DNA from: Dolomedes plantarius
Lineage: Eukaryota > Arthropoda > Arachnida > Araneae > Dolomedidae
Assembly: GCA_907164885.2 (NCBI GenBank)
Contig: OU015503.1
Span: 123,789,056-123,853,055, forward strand
DNA length: 64,000 nucleotides
Reading direction: 5' to 3'
Shown: positions 35,785 through 47,289 of the stretch, one piece after another
Position numbering within the stretch: the first letter of the stretch is position 1
How the letters are laid out: the number at the start of each line of letters is the position of its first letter
Translations under genes and position numbers: made by a program
Notes under the pieces: model-generated
Databases searched by the model: none
The model's input: the letters and a program-made list of their open reading frames with translations, nothing else
Told to the model about the DNA's origin: nothing

Positions 35785-36720
35785 TATTGCTGAAAAAAAT
35801 ACAAATTTTAGAAAATTACATGAAAAACACCTAGGTGCCGAAACATGGAAATTTGTGGAAACACTAGATGAGGCATGGGTGTACGTACTTAAGTGACTGT
35901 AATAAAAAAAGATGAATTTTCTGTTGCTCAACCGACGGGAATGACCGTACGAAATCGCTTCGTCAGTGCACAGAAAAGTTCCCAAAGGGATTCATGATAG
36001 TTGCAGGATTTTGTTACAACGGCCAATTAAAAATAAAAAAAGGTAAAGCCAAAATTAATTCACTCTACTATCAGCAGAATATTTTAAATCCAACCTTTTG
36101 TAATCAATTTTCTATGTCGACAGATGGCAGCATGTGACAGACCGCAAAAATAATGTTAACGCATGTGCACTGCGATACTGTAAGGCAGACAGAGAGAGAG
36201 ATGTGTAATGAATGGCGGCGCACGTTTTCGGCCAGCCGCTAAGTGTTTTAAATATGTTTCAAATAAATCCTTTTGTTTTGTTTAAGAAAGTATAATGCTT
36301 TTCAGCAACCAAAAGCCTTGTTAGCAAATAGAGCTAACACTTTGAAGAAGAAATTCCAGCCTTATGTGGAAAGGACATTGATAAAGTCAAGCTTCATATG
36401 GACAAAGCCTCTAGACATACGTCTAAATCAACTGCCGCTTATTTAGCAAAGAAAGAATCAGAAACAGGAATAAAGTGTATCCCGTTTAATGAAATACCTG
36501 TAAAATCACCCTCCAATGGACTTTTGCGCTTTCGGTTTATTATAACGAGCCTCAGGAAAACGGCTGAACGGACTTAGGAAATACAGTCCAAGAGGAATGG
36601 GATAAAATTGACATGGCAGCACTAAGAAAAAGTTTACTTTCGTGCTGGAGCTATTGTCAAGAACCATGGCTATCACATAGAAGCAAATCGCCGCAAAAAA
36701 TACGGCATTTATACGTAAAA
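35785..36720 (+). pseudogene. Second DD41D-like transposase, fragmentary
   Basis: First half (about 35812-36092): LHEKHLGAETWKFVETLDEA, then PKGFMIVAGFCYNGQLKIKK and LYYQQNILNP. Second half (about 36385-36680): VKLHMDKASRHTSKSTAAYL, KSETGIK-like, then NEIPVKSPS. It is related to but clearly distinct from the 33591 element. Some 220 bp of unrelated sequence (about 36093-36312) separates the halves, and several stops are present. No ends found. Confidence 0.75.
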
Positions 36721-38496
36721 CTGAACTATCAAAATCGTTTCCATAAAGTTCGAACGACCTTCTGTACGTTTCTGCGAAAATTGATTTTGAAGTTTTTCTT
36801 ATTTTTGCGGCCAACATAAATTTAAATCTTGTTCCTTCGACCCATGTCAGCTTTTCAGTTGGACACGCGCTTGCTTTAGATCAGTGGTATTCAATCTGTG
36901 TTCCGCGGAACATTATAAGGGGTTCCGTGACGCTTTTTAATTATTTACCCGTACCAGTGTACCACTGGCCTGACTTTTGCACACAAAGTGGTCTACTGCG
37001 CACGAAGGGGGAAAAAGCATCGTTGTTCAGTTCTGATTTGCCTTGTAGCGCGCATTTCGATTTATTGCCTTGAGGCCGAATACAACTTTTACAGATTAAC
37101 CGCTACTAAAGGTAAAGAACTGAAATTAATAAAAGTTATTTGTGAGGTGAATTACTATCTGATTTTCAAAGAAAAGGTATCTTAATTTTTCAAATTAGAC
37201 ATAATTTTATATCGTTTGTTTGTTGTTTTGTTTTTTCTGTAATACGAAAGGGTAGTAAAAAAAAAAATGTGATTTATCAAAATTCGGAGAAAAACCTGAA
37301 TGAAATGGTTATTTTATTTTAATTCGGAACGAGAACCGTAACTCTGAATGGAAAAAATAACCGTTTGATTTATAATAGAATTTTAACTTTTGTAGAAAAT
37401 TACTATTGCATAAAATTTGGCTCAAGTACAATTTCGCCAAAAGCATTTTCTATAAAGAGAATAATTTTCTTTATAATTTATGGATTATTATTTATTATTT
37501 TATAGGAATTTGTCTCCAAAAAATATAAATGGTTGAAGACCGGAAATTTAAAAGATAATTATAATCAAGAAATTACGGAAACCGGAAATAATTTTTCAAA
37601 TCAAACCATTTCTGAACCTTCGACTTCAGGACTTCACACCGACAAGGAAGTTCTCTCGAAAGAAAATATTCATAAAAAACGCAAATACGATGACTCTTAT
37701 TTAAACTACGGATTTTATTGGACTGGCAATGAATATGAACCAAATGGATTGCTTGTCGAATGTGAAAAAGAAACGACTAATAGTAGTTTAAATCCCGCAA
37801 AATTACAAACACATTTAAAGAGGATGCATCCACAATTAAAAGATAAAAACATTGAATATTTTAAAAGAAAACGGGGCGAGCTTAAGAGAAGAGGGCAGGA
37901 ATTTTCAAAATATATGTTGAATGATAACAAGGCATCATTAGAAGCCTCCTACCGCGTTAGTTATCGAATTGGTAAAGCAGAAGGAGAAAAATTAATCAAA
38001 CCGTGTGCTAAAGATTTAATTATGCGTAAAATTGGGGAAAATTTTTCAAAAGAAATTGATAGTGGGCCACTTTCTGATACAACTGTTGCTAGACGTATTA
38101 AAGATCTATCAGATTTTTGTGAGAAGGAATTAATATGTCGTTTAAGAAAATCTCGACGTAGATTCACATTACAATTAGACGAGTCTACCGATGTTGCTGG
38201 TTTGGAAGTATTAATTGTTTTTTTGTACGTTATGTTTTCGACTCAACTGTTTACGAGGATTTACTCATGTATACATGTAATCCAGATAAGACTACAGGTG
38301 AACAAATTTTTGAAACTATCAACGCTTGTATGAAAAAGCATAAATTATGTTGGGATTCGTGCTTCCATATTTGTAGCGATGGTGTAAAATCGTTGCTCTG
38401 GGTAAATAAAGATGCAATATCTTGAATAAAAGCAATAGCTAGTTACATACAACATTCTCATTATTGCAATTAAACGAATGCCCAACGAAAGATGTA

Positions 38497-39801
38497 CAGG
38501 GTGGCTAATAAATTCTGTAACACTCCAAAAAATAAGAGTTAATTTTAAACGTTTGGAAGAACAATTTATCTATCTATTTGTGTGATTGGCAACTTTTTGT
38601 AAACGCAGACGATTTTTGTTTAAATTAAAACATGTAGAATATTTTTAAAGATGGAAGCCAAAAGGTTAATGGTTAAACAGCTTTTTGATCGCGGATTTTC
38701 TGCAGGTAAAATATTTAAGCAATTAAAATGCCTTGGTTTTATTAGGACGTTTATATATAGGACTATAAATCGATTATTGGATACCAATAGCTGTAAAGAT
38801 CGACCAGGGTCCGGTCGTCCACTCACTGTTCGTACAAAAGAACGTATCAAAAGAATTCGTGAAAAGATACGAAGAAATCCACAACGTTCTGCAAATAAAA
38901 TGGCTGCAGAAGAGAACATCAGTCGCAGAACTCTGCAACTTATCATAAATGAAGACCTGGGTTTTCGCCCTTATTTCAAAAGAAAAGTTCAAGGTTTGAC
39001 TACTGCACAAAAAGTAAAAAGGTTACAAAGATGTAAGAAATTGCTGAACCGGCACGGTAGCAAAAGTGTTGAAAAAATAATTTTCTCTGATGTGAAGCTG
39101 TTTTGTACAGAACAAAGTTATAATGCTAAAAATGATGTTGTATATTCAGCAACCTTCGAGGATATACCTGAAAATCTTCGAACTGTTAAACGCTTTCAGA
39201 ACAAGAATTCTGCTATGGTTTGGGCTGCAGTGTCACACAATGGAAAACTGCCTCTGAAATTCATCGATAAAGGGGTAAAAATCAATGCTGAATATTACAA
39301 ACAGGAAGTATTGGCTACACGTTTATTACCACATGCTAACAGATTGTATCCCAAAAAGAATTGGATGTTTCAGCAAGATTCTGCACCGTCCCACTGATCC
39401 AAAACAACACAGGAATGGCTCCATGCCAATTGCCCGAAGTTTATCAAGCAAGAAGATTGGCCACCTTCTTCACCAGATCTAAATCCTTTAGACTATTGTA
39501 TTTCGGGGATTTTAGAGTCTAAAGTAAATGCTAAGCAGCACAGAAGTTTGGACTCCCTCAAAGCTTCCATACGGAGTGAATGGGACAAATTACCTCATAA
39601 AATGATTCGTGCCGCAATAGGACAGTGGCGTAAGAGATTATCTTTAGTAATCGATAAAGATGGCGGTCGATTCGAGTAAAATTATTTCATGGTAAACTTT
39701 TATGTATAATGTTCATAATATTGTTGTATTTTCCATTTTCTATTTCATCTGTGTGTAATTAAATGATTCGATATTTGTCACAGTATTTATTAGCTACCCT
39801 G
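38497..39801 (+). mobile_element. Tc1/mariner-family element, DD37D type, nested in the hAT
   Basis: Ends CAGGGTGGCTAATAAATTCT and, reversed, CAGGGTAGCTAATAAATACT, flanked by TA at 38495-38496 and 39802-39803. Length 1305 bp. Best preserved transposon in the window apart from a single nonsense codon. Confidence 0.93.
38651..39679 (+). pseudogene. DD37D transposase, full length with one in-frame stop
   Basis: From ATG 38651 to TAA 39677-39679 is 343 codons in one frame, broken only by TGA at 39395-39397. HTH regions lie in the first 110 residues (FSAGKIFKQLKCLGF, PGSGRPLTVRTKERI). First Asp is in IIFSDVKLF, second in MFQQDSAPSH just before the stop, third in SPDLNPLDY. I count 37 residues between the last two, counting the stop as a residue: the DD37D (maT-like) spacing. 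The conserved context suggests a Thr or Ala codon originally stood at the TGA. Recently active, now inactive unless read through. Confidence 0.93.
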
Positions 39802-40669
39802 TAGTAGTTAAGATTGTCAATTACATCAAATCAAGAGATTTTAAATTCCCGGTTATTTAAACTACTTTGTGAGAAATTATCTAGTGAGCACAAGACATTA
39901 CTTTTGCACACACAGGTACGATGGCTATCTCGTGGAAAAGTTCTAAATCGATTCTACGAACTGAAAGATGAAATAAGAATTTTTTTAATTGCACATAAAC
40001 ATGAACTTGCGGATAAATTAAACGACAAAAATTGGATGCAAAGTATGGCATATCTCGCTAACATTTTTTTCCATTTTGAATGAAATGAATATTTCATTGC
40101 AAGGAACAACAACAAATATTTTGAAAGTTAATAACAAAATTGAAGCAATGATTTCGAAGCTCGATCTATGGAAAACATATGTAAATAGAAAAGATTTGCA
40201 ATGTCTTCAAAAGCTGAATGATTTCTTGGCATCAAACGAGCTTTTTCTTAAGAGTGCCGTTCAAAATTTGACTGCAGAACATTTATCCCATTTGCAGAAA
40301 ACTTTTAGAGATTATTTTCCGTCAACTGAATTGTCATTCAAAATCCATTTAAAAATTTAAATTTAGACGAAGATAATGACCTGCCGTTGAAAGAAAAAGA
40401 ACAATTGATTGAAATATCAAAAGATTACACGTTGAAGGCGAATTTTAAGCCAGAAGAATTATTTAATTTTTGGTTGGATGTTTACAAAGAATATCCGGAA
40501 GTGTCTGATCGGGCTGTGAAAATGCCTATACCATTTGTTACTTTGCGAATGAGCTTTTTCGACATATGTTATTACAAAAACTAAATATAGAAACGCCTTA
40601 GATGCGGAACCTCAAATTCGTTTGCAGATTACTACCATTTCTCCAGACAGAAACAGGCACAACCAAGCC

Positions 40670-41110
40670 ATTAATTTTTACCATGTATTTATTAACTCGC
40701 TTTCTTGTTTGTGTGCGTGTTTGTCTAGTACAAATCTTGCAATCGATTTTTAACTAACTTCCCGACTAGCTAGACATTTGAAACTTTTAGAATAGCTCGG
40801 AACACGATGACAATGCATTCTTTTAATACTTTTAGCCATCTTTAAGCAGGATTGAATTCATTTTCAGTTAATTTTATTTTGTAGACTGGTGCAGCCATCT
40901 ATGGGCCGGGACGGGACCGAAAAGTTAAACGCAAGTTAACTTCCAATTACCTTCATTTTCTTTCAAGTTGATGGGATAATTCATCAAGAAATTTTAAAAA
41001 AGTATTTATTAATACATCGAATTGTAAAGTTTATATAATTCAACAGAAAATTAAAAAAACATGGTATATAAAAAATACTTTTTATCTTGTAATTATTTAT
41101 TAAATTCAGT
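40670..41110 (-). repeat. Dispersed repeat family R1, copy 3
   Basis: Reverse complement of copy 1 over its full length: ACTCGCTTTCTTGTTTGTGT at one end, TTTATCTTGTAATTATT at the other. Sits inside the hAT 3' region, so it inserted after that element. Confidence 0.87.
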
Positions 41111-41469
41111 TTGTTCAGTTTTGTTTGTTTAAACTTAGGACCATGGTCCTAAAAAAATTTGTTTCATTTTTCCCATGTAGACAATAAAAACATGAATCAA
41201 ATTGGTTGTATAATCATTTTGTTAAATTTATTAAATTGAATAAAGCACTTTGTATATCGGAGCGAATCTTTACTGTTTTCAGTAAAACAGCTTTAACATT
41301 AAGCATAGATACCACTATTGCAACTTTTTGCTTTGGGGTTCCAAGAAAATTTCATTTAAACTGTAGGGTTCCGCAAATGTAAAAAGGTCGAAGACCACTG
41401 TGTTAGAATAACAAAAGTCCAACTCACAAGACAATTTCAGCTACCCGAGTTTACTCTCAAAGGCATTTA

Positions 41470-43660
41470 TTTTAGAAAGCAAAGAGAAAATTCTTGAAGC
41501 AGCACAAAAATTTGGTTTGGGATCCAAATCCAAACGGCAGAAAATTTAATGTGGCCGATCAGAAGAGTTTGATAAGGCAGTGTTGCAACTGTTTCATGAA
41601 TCCAATTTCCGGAAGAAAATGTTATTGTTCTGGCAGAAGACTTTGGAATGCAAAATTTTCAGGCTTCTGCTGGTTGGCTATCAAAGTTCAAAGAAAGATA
41701 TGGGCTTGCATTTAAAAGCATATCTGGCGAAAGTGGCTCCATAGATGAAAAAATAGTGTTGAAGAGGATATTAGATGGATATGATGAGAAGAACATATTC
41801 ATTGCATATGAGACGGGCCTATTCTACAATACGGTGCCTAATAAAACTTTATTAAACGTACACGGGCGAAAAGTGCTTTGGTGGAAAACACAGTAAGGGA
41901 CGATTGACTGTTTTACTGTGCACTAATTCGGATGGATCTGAGAAATTTCCACATCTAGTTATAGGCAAATCAAAGCAACCAAGGTGTTTTAAGAATATCA
42001 CCAGGAAACTTTGTGAGTACCGGAATAACAATCAAGCGTAGATGACATGACAAATTTTTATTGACTGGATTAGAAAGTATGATGCAAAAATACATCGAGA
42101 AAAGATAAAGTTTTACTTTTAATCGACCGTTGCACTGCACATACTCCAAATATCCCTGGACTTACAAATTTGACTATTCATTTCTTACCAGCTAATTGCA
42201 CTTAGGGATGCGACATCGATGTCGATGTTTTCAAAACATCGATGTTTAGATAAAAACATCGATGTTTTAAACATCGATTTATTGAAGCCGATGTTTTTTT
42301 AACATCGATGTTTTGCACTCGATGTTTTACGTTGTCTCGATGTTTTTTTTTTTTTTAATGAAAAAGTACCGTAATAAAAAAAAATTACCACGTAGCATAA
42401 TTTTCAAACTCAGTAAATGTAAGTCTGAATTCTGGAAAGGACGAATACAAAAGGAGGAATGATTCCTTAGCAAACAAACGAATGACAATTAACAACCAAT
42501 GAACCAATCAGAGCGCTTGGAATGTTCCTGACACTCCAGAACTTTCCATGGCGTTTTATTTTACAAATAGTATATACACGAGTGCATCCATTTAAGTTTT
42601 TGTTTTGTTCTGGTTTTTTAAATGTTGACGTTAATATTATTAGTAAGATGCCTCTCAAAAGTGGAAATATTTTTGCAAAACCTCTGGCAAATTGGCGAAA
42701 GGCAATATTTGCCTTAAGTCCTTCAAAACTTCTGGCAATACCACGAATTTATCTGGACATTTGAAGGCAAAACATGGAGGTATTTACAACGAGAATTTTG
42801 AGTCATCAATGTAGCCCAAAGCAACCAAGTTTGTCATTTGTGTCTGCCCAATCAGAGAGTAAAATTAAATCACCCCCTCCCCCCACGACTAACGGAAGTA
42901 ACATTAATGTTAGAGATTACTAAAACAGTTTTAAAAAATGGATGTTCTAAAACATCGATGTTTAAAACCATCGATGTTTAAAAACATCGATGGTTTTTGG
43001 GCGATGTTTTATTAGCATCGATGTTTTAATATTGAATATCGATGTTTCAAAACATCGATGTTTTGTTATCGATGTCGCATCACTAATTGCACTAGCAAGT
43101 TGCAGACATTAGTTCTGGGTGTCATTCGCAGTGTGAAAGCATATTACAGAAAGTCTTTTATTAGGAAATTAATAGACAAATCGGCTGAGAGTATGAAAAT
43201 TAGAAAAATTATGATCTTGGAAGCAATGCACGTGTTAACGTCAGCATGGAAAGAAGTTTCTTCATCCACAATAAAAAACCGCTTTCGCGTTGCTGGAATT
43301 CACAAAGAACTTGTATTGGAACTGCAAAGTACTGATTTAGAAATCAACGAAGATGACATTACCCCTGAAGAATGTAGAAGTCTTGTTGAAGATGAGGATG
43401 TTTCAATTCAAGATTTCTACAATTGTGATGAATCTGTTTTAACGACAGATTACAGAAATGTAGAACAAATTTATGAAGATATAGTAAACGAAAACACAGT
43501 GTCAGACGAAGAAGGGGAAGTTGAAGACACTGCCACCGTCTTACACAAATGCAACTTCTGCTCTAGATGTTCTCCGACGCTATATTACAACGAATATGGA
43601 AGATGACACATTCAACATTTTAGAAAATCTGGAAAAGAGAATAACGGAAACAAGGCGATA
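41470..43660 (+). pseudogene. Tigger transposase pseudogene
   Basis: CENP-B HTH: MQNFQASAGWLSKFKERYGL (about 41648). The first catalytic motif reads FIAYETGLFY, where relatives have A-D-E, so the catalytic Asp is replaced by Tyr. Conserved GKSKQPRCFKNI follows near 41970. After the hAT insertion the protein resumes at about 43094 (SKLQTLVLGVIRSVKAYYRK) and continues through 43606 with a long acidic tail. Stops and frameshifts are present before the insertion. Confidence 0.88.
42203..43085 (+). mobile_element. hAT derivative with BED-finger remnant and ACATCGATGT subterminal repeats
   Basis: Ends TAGGGATGCGACATCGAT and, reversed, TAGTGATGCGACATCGAT. Exact 8-bp duplication ATTGCACT at 42195-42202 and 43086-43093. 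Many copies of the palindrome ACATCGATGT crowd both ends (about 42231-42345 and 42950-43070). Inside, codons near 42700-42775 read ICLKSFKTSGNTTNLSGHLK then AKHG, a BED zinc finger whose first Cys appears changed to Gly. Confidence 0.93.
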
Positions 43661-43942
43661 AATGAAGCAATCGACACTTTTTGAATTTTTAAAAACCTAA
43701 TTTATTAAATTGTTTGTACTTCTTTTTCAATGTAATTTAAAATAACTTTGTGAATAAAATAATAATGATAATAAAAATAACAGTTTTAAACACGACAATA
43801 CATTAAGAAATATATTGAGAGTCCTAAGCCTGTAAATTGAGAAGATAAATGTTGTTTTTTCACAAATTCTGTTTAAGGGCGAGCTCTACTTAAGGACGAT
43901 TTTTCACGGTCCCTTGAAAGTCGTTAAACAGAGAGCCAACTG

Positions 43943-44590
43943 TATTTACATCATCTGGAAGCTGAAAGCTTTCTTATTCATATAAACCTCATTTCAAGGC
44001 TCTATCTTAAATTTTCGATGTTTAATGCTGATAATTCAACAGTGATGAAAAGCCCTTCGCATAAGGGTGACAACAGTAAATGGATGGAAGCTGTTACATT
44101 GCCCGAGAATCACCCCTATGTATCTCGCTATTAGCCCTAACGGAGGAGCGAAGCCCCTAGTATTTAAAATAATATAAACCACTTACCATATCAAATTTTA
44201 ATTGGCTTACAATTATTATTTGCTTTTCATGAAAAATGGGCCAAAGTTACCCCAGTTGACGGTATTTATGTCCCGTTGATACATTCAAAAGAAATAATGT
44301 CATAAAACACTAAATTAACTCCAAAACATAAATTACATGCGATATCACTTTTTAAAACAATAAACCACGTGAAACCCGATTTTGAATTCGATTTTCAAGG
44401 ACATTTTCCTTACGGTGGAACCAATATATTTCTTTGCGCCAAAAACACATACAATAGTAGAGTTGGGTATATTCCTGAATGGCTAGAGATGCCTTTCTCG
44501 CCTGCTTTTTAGACATAAACCATACTCTCGTACGCTACATAGGACGAGTTTTACTTTTTAAATTACCATCTCTGGAATACAGATACAGTG
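43943..44590. other. No gene recognised; possible Helitron 3' end near 44160
   Basis: GGAGGAGCGAAGCCCCTAGT at 44142-44161 resembles a Helitron terminus (CTAG before T), but no hairpin of good quality and no 5' end are seen. The rest is AT-rich with no coding similarity. Confidence 0.35.
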
Positions 44591-44737
44591 CAGACAAAAG
44601 GTTTCTACCCTGTTTGGGTAGAGATGGTTAATTAAAAAAACATTGTTCAGGAAGATACTTTCTTACACACAGTGCGGACGAAAGATTTCTCTCCTCAATG
44701 GGTACGAACGTTTTTTCAAAGGTTCAGTTCAGAAAAT
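44590..44737 (-). pseudogene. Decayed zinc fingers beyond the stop codon
   Basis: Downstream of the stop, reverse-strand sequence still reads VRTH-stop-GEKSFVRTVC and then TFVCTV with NLKK-like remnants, in changing frames. These are at least two former fingers now outside the reading frame. Confidence 0.75.
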
Positions 44738-46123
44738 CTACTCACATGCAGTGTAGACGAAATGATTCTCTCCTGTGTGGGTTCGGAGATGTTTCTTTAA
44801 ATTACCCTGATCAGAAAATCTTTTCGCGCATACAGTGCAGGCGAAAGGTTTTTCTCTTGTGTGGATGCGGAGATGTCTCTTTAAAGAACCATGTTCAGAA
44901 AATCTTTTCTCACACACAGTGCACGCGAAAGGTTTCTCTCCTGTGTGGGTGCGGAGATGTGTCTTTAAATGACCCCGTTCAGTAAATCTTTTCGCGCATA
45001 CAGTGCAGGCGAAAGGTTTCTCTCCTGTGTGGGTGAAGAGATGGGTTCTTAAAGTGGACGGCATAGAAAATCTATTTCCACATACAGTGCACGCGAAAGG
45101 TTTCTCTCCTGTATGGGTGCTGAGATGGTTTCTTAAAATGGACGGCATAGAAAATCTTTTCTCGCATATAGTGCATGCGAAAGGTTTCTCTCCTGTGTGG
45201 GTGCGGAGATGTGCCTTTAAATGACCCGGTTGAGAATATCTTTTGTCACATACAGTGCAGGCGAAATGTTTCTCTCCTGTGTGGGTAAAGAGATGGTTTC
45301 TTAAAGTGGACGACCTAGAAAATCTTTTTCCACATACAGTGCAGGCAAAAGGCTTTTCTCCTGTATGGGTGCTGAGATGGTTTCTTAAAATGGACGGCAT
45401 AGAAAATCTTTTCTCGCATACAGTGCAAGCGAAAGGTTTCTCACCTGTATGAGTGCGGAGATGTCTCTTTAAATTGACCCGATCAGAATATCTTATCGCA
45501 CATACAGTGCAGGCGAAAGGTTTCTCTCCTGTGTGGATGTGGAGATGTCTTTTTAATTCCTGATGTCGAGAAAATCTTTTCTCGCATTCAGTACAGGCGA
45601 AAGGTTTCTCTCCTGTGTGAGTGCGGAGATGCATCTTTAAAAGACACTGATCAGAAAATCCTTTCTTGCATACAGTGCAGGCGAAAGGTTTCTCTCCTGT
45701 GTGGGTGCGGAGATGTCTCTTTAAATTACCCCGATCAGAAAATCTTTTCGCACATACAGTGCAGGCGAAAGGTTTCTCTCCTGTGTGCGTGCGGAGATGT
45801 TTATTTAAGGAACCCTGTTCAGAAAATCTTTTCTCACATACAGTGCAGGTGAAAGGTTTTTCTGTACGGGTACAGAGAGTATTATCAGCAATGTGGTACG
45901 AATGATGCGTGTTTAAGGCGGCCAACTGTGAAAATGTTCCTTCACATAATTTACATTTGAAAATTTCTTCGGTGGGAGGGGTAATCTGTGCACTGGGACT
46001 TTTTACATTTAGGCTTATTCTACATGCGTCACATGGAGTGCATTCATCTTCGGCTCCAGTAGGGTTCTGTTCGCAGGTATGGCTTTTCACACTGGAAATT
46101 CCCGACGTTTGCTCGTCTGGCAT
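44738..46123 (-). CDS. C2H2 zinc-finger protein with 14 complete fingers
   Basis: 461 codons from ATG 46123 to TGA near 44738, in a single open exon. Residues 1-55 lack a recognisable KRAB, SCAN or ZAD domain. A first atypical finger ([20 protein letters not shown]) is followed by 13 fingers of the form FACTVC-x-KRFS-x5-L-x2-HLRTH, joined by TGEKPF linkers, so it probably binds DNA in the nucleus. Fingers 7-9 and 10-12 are near-duplicates ([12 protein letters not shown] shared), and fingers 2-3 resemble 13-14. A good 3' splice site (CTCCTCTGTTTGCAG) ends at 46243 upstream, suggesting a 5' UTR intron. The protein stops part-way into finger 15 (FVYTACE). Target and biological role are unknown. 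Confidence 0.85.
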   Translation of the reverse strand: MPDEQTSGISSVKSHTCEQNPTGAEDECTPCDACRISLNVKSPSAQITPPTEEIFKCKLCEGTFSQLAALNTHHSYHIADNTLCTRTEKPFTCTVCEKRFSEQGSLNKHLRTHTGEKPFACTVCAKRFSDRGNLKRHLRTHTGEKPFACTVCKKGFSDQCLLKMHLRTHTGEKPFACTECEKRFSRHQELKRHLHIHTGEKPFACTVCAIRYSDRVNLKRHLRTHTGEKPFACTVCEKRFSMPSILRNHLSTHTGEKPFACTVCGKRFSRSSTLRNHLFTHTGEKHFACTVCDKRYSQPGHLKAHLRTHTGEKPFACTICEKRFSMPSILRNHLSTHTGEKPFACTVCGNRFSMPSTLRTHLFTHTGEKPFACTVCAKRFTERGHLKTHLRTHTGEKPFACTVCEKRFSEHGSLKRHLRIHTREKPFACTVCAKRFSDQGNLKKHLRTHTGENHFVYTACE

Positions 46124-46228
46124 GCTGACGTTTATTTACACGATGATCACAAAACTGAAACCGCCAGCAATACGCCGAACTTCTAAATTTGTGGAGACCA
46201 CAAAGATTTTAGTTCCGCAAGTAACAAT

Positions 46229-46243
46229 CTGTACCTAGCACCT
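46229..46243 (-). promoter_or_regulatory. Candidate 3' splice site upstream of the zinc-finger ATG
   Basis: On the reverse strand a pyrimidine-rich stretch ending CAG precedes about 120 bases of probable 5' UTR. The upstream exon was not identified. Confidence 0.45.
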
Positions 46244-46479
46244 GCAAACAGAGGAGAAAGAAATTGAATGATATATATGAACACTATACTATAAACCACT
46301 CTCAAGTCTAAATTTTTAATGCATACAATGTTTTCCAAAACCTCGGTGAAGCTTGTTCCGTATTTTTCACGTTAAACAAACAGTAAAATATAAAAGATTG
46401 TTTGTGCTACGAAATGAGATATACAATTTTTTCCTGGCGTGACTGTACGTCGGAGCGCGCTCGTACCGTGCATGCTCGG

Positions 46480-47288
46480 TGGGGGGGGGGATGTGACCTA
46501 CAAGACGCACAAAGCGCCAGTCGCCTGCGAGCGACCGTCCAGGCTAGATTGTGATTTTAGTGGACCCCTGTCGAGTGATTCGGTGCAAGCGAACGATTGA
46601 ACAGCGGTACGCCACCAAATTTTGTGTTGGACTGGGGAAATCGGGTACGGAGTCGTTGGGCATGATTCGCCAAGTGTTCGAGGATGAAAGCATGTCACAA
46701 ACTGCAGTTTTTAAGTGGCACAAGCTCTTCAAAGATGGCCGAGAGTGTGGAGGACGAGCCCCGCGCTGGACGGCCGTCGACAACGTGCAACGAGTGCGTG
46801 AAGTGCTGAATTCAGACCGTCGGTTAAGTGTGCGCATGGCCACAGATAAAATTGGCATTGATAAAATGACAGTGCACAGCATTATCACTGAAAATTTGGC
46901 GATGCGAAAGATCTGCAGTAAACTCGTCCCAGTGCACCCAGCCACACCTGCTCCAAGGTCACCGAGTAACTGACGCTAAACGGCATCGCGACGATTCCCC
47001 AACCCTTTTACAGTCCTGACTTGGCACCAGCAGACTATTTTCTATTCCCAAGAGTGAAATCCTCCCTCAACGGAAACCACCATGGGACCCTAAGTGCCGT
47101 CAAAGAAGCTTGCACGCGTACCCTTAAGGACGTTCCGAAATTCGTCTACCAGGGAGCGTTGGAGTCGTGGAAAAGCCGCTGGCAAAAGTTTGTCGACGCT
47201 CAAGGGATGTATTTTGAAGACTTTTGAGGAATTGTAGCAATATCTCAAATAAATTTATTTTTCCGAAACTTTTTATACAAACCCTGTA
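46480..47288 (+). mobile_element. mariner element, internally deleted
   Basis: The right end is TTTATACAAACCCTGTA at about 47272-47288. No matching left end was found. The 5' region is GC-rich with a run of ten G, unlike its surroundings. Confidence 0.75.
46560..47227 (+). pseudogene. mariner transposase pseudogene, catalytic centre deleted
   Basis: 46578-46930: RTIEQRYATKFCVGLGKSGT, SQTAVFKWHKLFKDGRE, SVRMATDKIGIDKMTVHSII, the N-terminal HTH half. Then about 450 bp of a normal mariner are missing, and 46997-47227 resumes with YSPDLAPADYFLFPRVKSSL to the C-terminus and stop. First and second catalytic Asp are gone. Confidence 0.88.
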
Positions 47289-47289
47289 T

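Larger units (their letters stand above)
37515..40584 (+). pseudogene. hAT transposase pseudogene (ZBED5/SCAND3-like), interrupted
   Basis: The 37533-38333 part has KKRKYDDSYLNYGFYW, the BED-like CE...H..RMHP segment, YRVSYRIGKAEGEKLIKPCA and LQLDESTDVAGL, the first catalytic region. It then frameshifts near 38230 and is split by the nested element at 38497. It resumes at about 39814 with LFKLLCEKLSSEHKTLLLHT and VRWLSRGKVLNRF, then 40076-40360 and 40387-40584 (LKANFKPEELFNFWLDVYKE). Such proteins have been domesticated in vertebrates, but this one carries frameshifts and is a dead transposon gene. Confidence 0.88.
36882..41400 (+). mobile_element. hAT element (ZBED5/SCAND3-type) with nested insertions
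   Basis: Left end CAGTGGTATTCAATCTGTGT, right end reversed CAGTGGTCTTCGACCTTTTT; both continue into GCGGAAC(A/C)-type sequence typical of this family. Flanking octamers CTTTAGAT and TGTTAGAA match at five of eight positions, so the duplication is diverged or the boundary uncertain. Contains the DD37D element at 38497-39801 and R1 copy 3. Confidence 0.82.
41460..43942 (+). mobile_element. Tigger element, 5'-truncated and split by an hAT derivative
   Basis: The right end (reversed) CAGTTGGCTCTCTGTTTAAC at 43942, followed by TA, is the same end as the MITE at 23633-23803. No matching left end is found before 41460. The coding part is interrupted at 42203 by an hAT insertion. Confidence 0.85.

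Noticed and set aside
36506..36819. Open frames of 103 and 68 codons in the 36.5-36.8 kb region
   Set aside because: The sequence is the decayed 3' part of a DD41D-like transposase, and these frames do not follow it.
44130..44161. A Helitron 3' terminus ending CTAG|T
   Set aside because: No clean hairpin and no 5' TC end, so a four-base motif is not enough for a call.
44698..45905. Plus-strand open frames with repeated [12 protein letters not shown] units
   Set aside because: Antisense shadows of the C2H2 zinc-finger gene; the periodicity comes from the TGEKPF linkers.
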